Source of the DNA: Bradyrhizobium sp.
Lineage (GTDB): Bacteria > Pseudomonadota > Alphaproteobacteria > Rhizobiales > Xanthobacteraceae
Length of the DNA: 12,137 bases
Reading direction: 5' to 3'
NCBI GenBank assembly: GCA_025960445.1
Contig: JAICIT010000031.1
Coordinates: forward strand, 1 to 12,137
Shown: positions 7,409 through 12,137 of the stretch, piece after piece
Numbering within the stretch: position 1 is the first letter of the stretch
Layout: every line of letters begins with the position of its first letter
The notes under the pieces: generated by a model
Told to the model about the DNA's origin: nothing
Seen by the model: only the letters and a program-made list of their open reading frames with translations
The model's database searches: none
Program-made: the position numbers and the translations under genes

Positions 7409-7436
7409 ATCCGGCCGTTGCAAACGACGGCCGGAT
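7409..7436. terminator. Stem-loop between convergent genes, possible bidirectional terminator
   Basis: ATCCGGCCGT (7409-7418) and ACGGCCGGAT (7427-7436) form a perfect 10-bp stem that can extend by G-C and G-T pairs to a CAAA loop. It starts 6 bp after the lldD stop and ends 11 bp before the stop of the convergent gene. Neither side has a run of T, so termination would be weak or Rho-aided; it may instead protect 3' ends. Confidence 0.5.
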
Positions 7437-7447
7437 GAGGCTGCCCA

Positions 7448-8077
7448 TCACATCGGCGGCGTGATGCCGTCACGGCCAACGTTGACGCGATTGGCCTCAA
7501 GGGTGCCATCTTCTTTTTTGGTGGCCCCGAAGATGATGATCTTGGCGCCTGGTTTCAGTTCGGATTTTTCGCCCGGGACAAAGGTGACAATTGGCGTACC
7601 CGGCGGCACGACGACTTTCTTCTCGCCGTCCTTGTACTTGACCAGGATATTTTGCCCATCGGTAGCGGCAACAGTCTCCGCAACTGTTGCGTTGATCATG
7701 GTGCTGTTCGGGCGCAGATCCCAAGGGCGAAAACCTTCTGCTACCCCGCGCTGGGCTTCGGGGAAAATATGGACCGCAAGCGCCTTCTGGGTGCCGTCCG
7801 GCTCCGGCATTGCGGAGACGCCGATATAGGAGCCCTGCTTGATTTCCGACATGGCGATTTTGGCCACACCCACGACCGCCACATTATCGGTCATGCGCAC
7901 CTTCAGTTCATTGCCGTCACGCGATTTTACAGTCAGCAACGAACCATCGACCGCTTCGATCGTACCGCGCACACGCACCGTCGGCGGTTGCTGCGACCAC
8001 GCTTCCAGTCCCGCCAGGGACATGACCATCAACGAAGCCGCCAACGCGCGCGGCACGATCCAGGATGTTTTCGGCAT
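7448..8077 (-). CDS. Exported protein with two tandem beta domains (DUF5666-like)
   Basis: A 209-residue protein. The N-terminus has a basic part and hydrophobic core ('RALAASLMVMSLAGLEAW') ending near SQQ at residue 30, a probable Sec signal peptide, so the protein should be periplasmic. The rest is two similar beta-rich units. Unit one, about 35-105: 'VRGTIEAVDGSLLTVKSRDG', then 'VAVVGVAKI', 'IKQGSYIGVSAM', 'DGTQKALAVHIF'. Unit two, about 127-200: 'INATVAETVAATDGQNILVK', 'GTPIVTFV', 'LKPGAKIIIFGA', 'DGTLEANRVNV'. This OB-like layout resembles DUF5666 proteins. No catalytic residue is evident and I give no function. ATG 8077 is preceded by GGAGAA. It lies 93 bp downstream of the COG4705-like gene on the same strand, possibly in one transcript, and converges on lldD. 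Confidence 0.8.
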   Translation of the reverse strand: MPKTSWIVPRALAASLMVMSLAGLEAWSQQPPTVRVRGTIEAVDGSLLTVKSRDGNELKVRMTDNVAVVGVAKIAMSEIKQGSYIGVSAMPEPDGTQKALAVHIFPEAQRGVAEGFRPWDLRPNSTMINATVAETVAATDGQNILVKYKDGEKKVVVPPGTPIVTFVPGEKSELKPGAKIIIFGATKKEDGTLEANRVNVGRDGITPPM

Positions 8078-8170
8078 GACTTTTTGTTCTCCAGACTCTT
8101 TTTCGATGTCTAGGAGAACACCGGGATCGAACGGCTATTCCGGTACAACCACCAGTGGCATGCCTATCCC

Positions 8171-8947
8171 CTAGGCCGACTGCGTCGATTGTCCCGGATG
8201 TCGGCCAGCACGTTGGGGCAGCAAGAGCACACATGCGACAATGAAAATCGCAATTGCAGCCGAAGCCATCGGCCGGCTCAAATCAAGTCCGCCATGGCTT
8301 ACTGGCTTGTCGAGGAAATCCCCAATTGTTGCGCCGAGCGGGCGAGTGAGGATAAACGCTGCCCAAAAGAGCGTCACCCGCGAGACATGCGTCCAGTAAT
8401 ACGCCGCGGCAACGATCATCAGCCCGGCCCCGAAAACCAGCGCACCGCCTTCGTAACCGAGGCCGCCAGTATCGGCCAGCCAATCACCGAGGGCAGTACC
8501 GAGAGTTTGCGAGAACGTGATCGCCGCCCAATAGAAAGCTTCTGGCTTGGGTGTGCTGACCGTATTCACCGAAATCGTACCTTGGGACCGGTACCACAGG
8601 CCAAGAACGATCATCAGGCAGACGAACAAAAGCGTGGAGCCACCAGTGTAGCCGATGCCCAATGACCGATCCGCGAAATCGGCCATTGTGGTACCGAATG
8701 TAGTGGAGGCAACAATCGTGGCCCAATAGAGAAAAGGATGAAACTTCCTGGCCGCAATTTGGCAGGCGACGAGTATCAGAAGCAGCGAAACAAAGATCAC
8801 TGTTCCGACGAGATAGCCCCAATTCAGTGTCATGGTCACGGAATCGCCGCCGGTTTCGCCGAGCGTGGTAGCAGCGATTTTCATGATCCAGAATGCCAGA
8901 GTGACCGCAGGCACCTTGCTCAATGTCGCGTTATCAGTTTCATTCAC
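8171..8947 (-). CDS. COG4705-like integral membrane protein with fourfold repeat
   Basis: A 258-residue, probably eight-helix inner-membrane protein made of four units of about 50-65 residues. Each begins with a helix (F/Y-W-x-x-I) that ends in a turn of the same pattern: 'TLGETGGD' (28-35), 'TFGTTMAD' (83-90), 'TLGTALGD' (148-155), 'PLGATIGD' (203-210). Three units then have a Gly-Tyr motif ('GYLVG', 'GYTGG', 'GYEGG') and a second helix; the fourth has 'SHGGLD' instead. The pattern matches the uncharacterised family COG4705; a transport role is a guess from the repeated membrane acids. GTG 8947 starts VNETDNATLSKVPAVTLAFW, and AGG lies nine bases before it; the frame extends up to 9187, but those 80 residues have no membrane or family character. 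It follows aroE on the same strand after 214 bp. Confidence 0.8.
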   Translation of the reverse strand: MNETDNATLSKVPAVTLAFWIMKIAATTLGETGGDSVTMTLNWGYLVGTVIFVSLLLILVACQIAARKFHPFLYWATIVASTTFGTTMADFADRSLGIGYTGGSTLLFVCLMIVLGLWYRSQGTISVNTVSTPKPEAFYWAAITFSQTLGTALGDWLADTGGLGYEGGALVFGAGLMIVAAAYYWTHVSRVTLFWAAFILTRPLGATIGDFLDKPVSHGGLDLSRPMASAAIAIFIVACVLLLPQRAGRHPGQSTQSA

Positions 8948-9161
8948 GCTGTCTGACCTGTATTTCTCGCAGGGCGCCGCGCCAGCACATCCGGACAACG
9001 CCGCTCGTCCTGAGAAGGTCCGAAACGATTGCGCCGTTGCTTCGATGCCAACATGAAAGGTTGGTAATTGTGGAGCGCTCGCGCTTAGCGTCCAACTGAT
9101 CTCCGCTTGAAATCGGTCGAGGGGTGGTTCGAGGCTTTTTGACTGGCCGCAAAGTCCGCGG

Positions 9162-10004
9162 TCACGGTTTTTCGAGATCGGCCTCAACCATCACGCGAAG
9201 CTCCGGGGTGACTTGCGGACGCTGACCGAACCAGAGTTCAAATCCGCGCACGGCCTGATGCAGCAGCATGCCCAACCCGTCAGCGGTATTCAGTCCGCGC
9301 GCGCGCGCGGAGGCGAGCAACGGCGTCTCAAGCGGAACGTACACGAGATCGGCGACAACAGCGTGCGACGGGAGCAATCCGACGTCGATCTCGAGCGCCG
9401 GCTGGCCGTGCATGCCGAGGGAGGTCGTGTTCACCAAAAGATCAATTCGCGGCAGCAAGTCACTGACGACGTTCCATGAAAGGGGAAGCACCTGACCACT
9501 GAATTGATCGGCCAGCGCGCGCGCCCGCTCCTCGGTCCGGTTTACCAGATGCACGCGCTTGAACCCGCGCTCAATCAATCCAAATACCACGGCGCGCGAA
9601 GCCCCCCCGGCTCCCAACACCATCGCGTCGGAGCCGGCAGCCCACCGGGGCGCGCAGGCGTCTAGATTGTTGATGAACCCCTCGACGTCGGTGTTGGTGG
9701 AAAGCAGCTCGCCACCGTCGTACCACAGCGTGTTGGCGGCGCCGACTGCAAGCGCGCGCGCGTCTGGTTTGGTCAGCGCCAGCGCGCGCTCCTTATGGGG
9801 AATGGTGATGTTCGCTCCGACAAAGCCGTGCGTTGAGAGATGCAGCACGAACTCGGCAAAGCCTTCCGGCGGCACCGCTTCGATATTATAGCCGCCCTCG
9901 ATACCAAGTGTGCGCAGCCAGTAATGATGGATCAGCGGCGAGCGCGAATGCGCCGCCGGCCATCCAATGAGGCAGGCGGCACGGGGCTTGGTCACGGCTG
10001 TCAT
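9162..10004 (-). CDS. aroE: Shikimate dehydrogenase
   Basis: A 280-residue protein with complete AroE motifs. 'PAAHSRSPLIHHYWL' holds the shikimate-binding serines (Ser20, Ser22). 'GANITIPHKE' carries catalytic Lys71. 'AANTL' (Asn91) and 'STNTDVEGF' (Asp106, the catalytic partner) follow. 'VLGAGGASRA' (131-136) is the NADP phosphate loop, 'NRTEERA' (155-157) gives NADP preference, and 'DGLGMLLHQAVRGFELWFG' closes the domain. It reduces 3-dehydroshikimate to shikimate with NADPH in the aromatic amino-acid pathway; cytosolic. ATG 10004 (MTAVTKPRAACLIGWP) is chosen because AGGA lies six bases upstream and homologues begin there; the longer frame begins with GTG 10058. In many alphaproteobacteria aroE sits with maf, coaE and dnaQ; here neighbours are a SulP transporter and a membrane protein. 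A dyad and a TTGACA box lie upstream. Confidence 0.96.
   Translation of the reverse strand: MTAVTKPRAACLIGWPAAHSRSPLIHHYWLRTLGIEGGYNIEAVPPEGFAEFVLHLSTHGFVGANITIPHKERALALTKPDARALAVGAANTLWYDGGELLSTNTDVEGFINNLDACAPRWAAGSDAMVLGAGGASRAVVFGLIERGFKRVHLVNRTEERARALADQFSGQVLPLSWNVVSDLLPRIDLLVNTTSLGMHGQPALEIDVGLLPSHAVVADLVYVPLETPLLASARARGLNTADGLGMLLHQAVRGFELWFGQRPQVTPELRVMVEADLEKP
9295..9310. repeat. (CG)7 palindromic tract inside aroE
   Basis: CCGCGCGCGCGCGCGG is a 16-bp perfect palindrome of alternating C and G within the aroE coding sequence, coding for an Ala-Arg-Ala-Arg stretch. Such tracts can adopt Z-DNA and slip during replication. In this gene Ala and Arg codons are mostly GCG and CGC, so it may be codon use alone. 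Confidence 0.6.
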
Positions 10005-10026
10005 CGCCAGTCCTGTTGAGCGCACG

Positions 10027-10075
10027 TGAAAAGGCGCGGTCCTTTTCAAATCGGACACGCGGGCTTCGCTGTCAA
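10027..10075 (-). promoter_or_regulatory. Candidate aroE promoter with operator-like dyad
   Basis: On the minus strand TTGACA (10075-10070) is a perfect -35 hexamer. At a 17-bp spacing stands GATTTG (10052-10047), a poor -10. Overlapping it and running downstream is a perfect 8-bp inverted repeat, TGAAAAGG-CGCGGT-CCTTTTCA (10027-10048). The dyad is placed where a repressor or an early-transcript hairpin would act on aroE, 23 bp upstream of the ATG. No experiment or regulator gene supports this. Confidence 0.4.
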
Positions 10076-10127
10076 TGCTCCCCGTGCGCGTCGCGATGGT
10101 TAGGCGTCGGGCGCGACCCTGAATCGG

Positions 10128-11879
10128 CTAACCCGCCGCGACCGCATCCGATCCGGCGAAAGCCGTCTCGCGATGGCCTTTGATATCGGCGACGGCCCTC
10201 GCGATCGTTTCGCGGAATTTCGCGCGCGGCGGACTAACGCCATGGGTCAGCAGCACGCGCCGAACCGCCGGCGACGCGCCGGTGATGTAGAGCCGGATGC
10301 CCTGACGCTTCGCCCTGGTTGCGACTCGGCTCATTGCATTGGCGGCACTTGAATCGAGAAACGGCACCGCCGCAAGATCGACCACGAACGCCTGGCGCTT
10401 GTCGGCGATGCTGTCCAGCACCGTCCCGACCGCCGACGCCGCGCCAAAGAAGAAAGCACCGCTGATGCGATACACCAGCACGTCCGGGTCGGCGGCAAGT
10501 CGGGAATCGTAAGGCAGGCGGTCACCATTGCCGCTGTCTGCGCGATCGTCAGCCACCAGTGGCGCGTCGGCTTCGACGCCCGTCATCTCCGCCATGCGGT
10601 GAATGAATAGCACCGCGCCGAGCGCGAATCCGACCAGGATGCCTTCCGTGAGATCACGAAAGATCGTCAGCAGAAAGGTTGCGAGCAAGACCGTTGCGTC
10701 GCCCGGCGAGGAACGTAGCAGGGTCGCGAAGTCACGCTTCTCGGCCATGTTCCAGGCCACGACCACCAGCACCGCCGCGAGCGCCGCAAGTGGAATGTAA
10801 CTCGCAAGCGGCGCTGCGATCAGCATGAACAGCAGCAGGAAAAGCGAATGCAGCATGCCCGAGACCGGACCCCGCGCGCCAGCGCGGATATTGGTCGCGG
10901 TTCGCGCGATCGTCCCGGTGACACAAATCCCGCCGAACAGAGCCGATCCGATATTGGCAAAGCCCTGCGCAACCAATTCGCAGTTCGAGCGATGCCGGCG
11001 GCCGGTCATGCCATCGGCCACCACAGCCGACAGCAGGGATTCGATCGCGCCAAGCAGCGCAAACGCAATCGCATCTGGTAATACCGACTGCGCTGTCTCC
11101 ACCGAAAAATGCGGCAACGCCGGCCACGGCAATTCCCAGGGAATGCCGCCGAACCGGGTGCCGATGGTCTCCACCGGCAACGCGAGCGCCCAACTAGCGA
11201 AGGCCGCGACGGTTACGGCGATCAGGATACCGGGCCAGGTCGGCCGCAGCCTTCTGAGCAGGACAATGATGACAATGCTCGCTGCGCCCACGGCGATTGC
11301 CGAAACATTGGCGCTGGGCAATGCATGCGCCAGCGTCTCGAGTTTCGGAATCAACGCGCCGGGCTCCTTCGTCGCCAGTCTGATGCCGAGCAGATCCTTG
11401 AGTTGGCTGGCGAAGATGATGACGGCTATTCCTGCCGTGAACCCAACGGTCACAGGATAGGGAATGAATTTGATGTAGGTGCCAACGCGAAGCAATCCGG
11501 CGGCCATCAAAAAAAGCCCGGCCATCATGGTGGCGAGGATCACGCCCTCTGCGCCGTGACGTTCGGCCGTGAGGGCGACCAGCACGATGAAAGCGCCGGC
11601 GGGTCCGCCGATCTGAAACCGGCTGCCGCCGAGCAGCGAAACGATGAAGCCCCCGACCACGGCGGTATAAAGTCCGCGATCCGGCGTCACTCCCGATGCA
11701 ATGGCGATGGCCATCGACAACGGCAGCGCGACGATCGCAACCGTCAATCCGGAGATCACATCGGCGCGGAAATCGGCGGCGTGATAGCCTTCCCGCAGCA
11801 CCGTCAGCAGCTTGGGCGAATACAACTCAGCAAACGTTGGCTTACGCGTTCGACGGCCCCGCTCGCTTGCAACGCTCAT
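10128..11879 (-). CDS. SulP-family anion transporter with C-terminal STAS domain
   Basis: A 583-residue protein of the SulP/SLC26 family. The membrane part (about 38-425) starts with 'FRADVISGLTVAIVALPLSM', then 'GLYTAVVGGFIVSLLGGS' and 'FQIGGPAGAFIVLVA' (about 88-102), the TM3 region lining the anion site. Later come 'YPVTVGFTAGIAVII', 'ESLLSAVVADGMTGRRHRSN' (the ESLLSA-VADxxTGxxHxxNxE signature) and 'ELVAQGFANIGSALFGG'. About 460-565 is a STAS domain ('VLVYRISGAFFFGAAS', 'FVVDLAAVPFLDSSAANAM'). It should move sulfate, bicarbonate or a dicarboxylate across the inner membrane; the substrate cannot be read from sequence. ATG 11879 has GGAGAG upstream; the frame could extend only to TTG 11897. 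Its start is 44 bp after the stop of the XRE-type gene, so both may form one transcript. Confidence 0.93.
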   Translation of the reverse strand: MSVASERGRRTRKPTFAELYSPKLLTVLREGYHAADFRADVISGLTVAIVALPLSMAIAIASGVTPDRGLYTAVVGGFIVSLLGGSRFQIGGPAGAFIVLVALTAERHGAEGVILATMMAGLFLMAAGLLRVGTYIKFIPYPVTVGFTAGIAVIIFASQLKDLLGIRLATKEPGALIPKLETLAHALPSANVSAIAVGAASIVIIVLLRRLRPTWPGILIAVTVAAFASWALALPVETIGTRFGGIPWELPWPALPHFSVETAQSVLPDAIAFALLGAIESLLSAVVADGMTGRRHRSNCELVAQGFANIGSALFGGICVTGTIARTATNIRAGARGPVSGMLHSLFLLLFMLIAAPLASYIPLAALAAVLVVVAWNMAEKRDFATLLRSSPGDATVLLATFLLTIFRDLTEGILVGFALGAVLFIHRMAEMTGVEADAPLVADDRADSGNGDRLPYDSRLAADPDVLVYRISGAFFFGAASAVGTVLDSIADKRQAFVVDLAAVPFLDSSAANAMSRVATRAKRQGIRLYITGASPAVRRVLLTHGVSPPRAKFRETIARAVADIKGHRETAFAGSDAVAAG

Positions 11880-11923
11880 CACCGCTCTCCGCGTCAAGTC
11901 GCGAATCGCGGTCGCGACGATGC

Positions 11924-12137
11924 TTAAGTTCTCGCGCCGGCCCGGCGTGGCGGGCCCGGCTCTTTCAGGCGCACGCCGCGTCCGCCAATATCGCTGCGCG
12001 CGTTTTCGCCAATCAATTCGACACCAGCGCTATTGAGCGCGTCGATCACCCTGGTCAGCGATTCGACGACGCCTCGGACGGTGCCGACGCTTGCCTCCAT
12101 TCGCTGGATCGTCGGCAGGGAAACCCCGGCCAATTCA
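11924..12137 (-). CDS. XRE-type helix-turn-helix protein, C-terminal part (cut by window edge)
   Basis: Seventy residues are visible; the frame stays open to the window end, so the N-terminus is missing. It enters with 'ELAGVSLPTIQRMEASVGTV', the second half of a Cro/CI-type helix-turn-helix: turn 'AGVS', recognition helix 'LPTIQRME'. Then comes 'VVESLTRVIDALNSAGVEL' and the small C-terminal tail 'IGGRGVRLKEPG' often seen in short XRE regulators of Bradyrhizobium. A Pro/Arg-rich end follows. It should bind DNA as a dimer. Placed 44 bp upstream of the SulP gene on the same strand, it is a likely regulator of that transporter, which is inference. The apparent TTG start at 12133 is internal (Leu), not the true start. 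Confidence 0.82.
   Translation of the reverse strand, partial: ELAGVSLPTIQRMEASVGTVRGVVESLTRVIDALNSAGVELIGENARSDIGGRGVRLKEPGPPRRAGART

Noticed and set aside
8117..8141. GGAAT-N16-TGTT on the minus strand upstream of the exported two-domain protein, resembling the EcfG stress promoter GGAAC-N16/17-CGTT
   Set aside because: Two mismatches in key positions; such partial matches are common by chance.
8948..9187. 80-residue N-terminal extension of the COG4705-like frame
   Set aside because: No membrane or family character; GTG 8947 matches the start of the conserved part. The stretch 8948-9161 looks like ordinary intergenic DNA with only short weak dyads such as CCAAC-N7-GTTGG at 9048-9064.
11109..11927. 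272-codon plus-strand frame opposite the SulP gene
   Set aside because: Gln/Arg/Asp-rich low-complexity product, complementary to the transporter; no motif or start signal.
11936..11960. GC-only inverted repeat GCCGGCCCG / CGGGCCCGGC inside the 3' end of the regulator gene
   Set aside because: Nine pairs with a bulge, but it lies in coding sequence for a Pro/Arg stretch and no T-run follows on the minus strand, so a terminator or attenuator call is not supported.

Overview
The window reads as a chromosomal segment of an alphaproteobacterium of the Bradyrhizobium / Rhodopseudomonas / Afipia group (Nitrobacteraceae). This rests on high GC coding sequence, two Omp25/Omp31-like outer-membrane barrels, a CtrA-type TTAA-N7-TTAA box, and the typical rhizobial look of the LldD, AroE, GlmM and Fsr proteins. 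The genus is an inference from protein style, not from a search. I see no insertion sequence, phage gene, CRISPR array, tRNA or rRNA. All genes but one (lldD) lie on the minus strand.

Layout in coordinate order. 1-306: 5' part of a GNAT acetyltransferase, cut by the window edge. 321-911: a glutathione S-transferase-like protein, 14 bp upstream of the acetyltransferase. 988-1872 and 2015-2842: two outer-membrane beta-barrel proteins, with a strong intrinsic terminator behind the second. 3076-4371: an Fsr-type (fosmidomycin resistance) MFS exporter. 4432-5778: glmM, phosphoglucosamine mutase, needed for peptidoglycan and LPS precursors. 5988-6155: a 55-residue acidic protein. 6263-7402 (plus): lldD, FMN-dependent L-lactate dehydrogenase, divergent from the 55-residue gene. 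7448-8077: an exported protein made of two copies of a small beta domain. 8171-8947: a COG4705-type membrane protein built from four repeats. 9162-10004: aroE, shikimate dehydrogenase. 10128-11879: a SulP anion transporter with a STAS domain. 11924-12137: the C-terminal part of an XRE-type DNA-binding protein just upstream of the transporter.

How the genes fit together: much of the segment concerns the cell envelope (two outer-membrane barrels, GlmM, two transporters, one exported protein, one unknown multispanning membrane protein) beside two central metabolic enzymes (LldD, AroE). It is not one functional island; there are several short transcription units. Likely co-transcribed pairs are GST-GNAT, regulator-SulP, and perhaps glmM-fsr.

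The most interesting signals are small. There are tandem CtrA-like boxes three helical turns apart upstream of the outer-membrane gene at 2015-2842. A stem-loop directly abuts the GST start codon and holds the Shine-Dalgarno sequence. The uncharacterised COG4705-like protein has an obvious fourfold repeat. Dyads occur in the lldD and aroE upstream regions. I found no clearly new multi-gene system.
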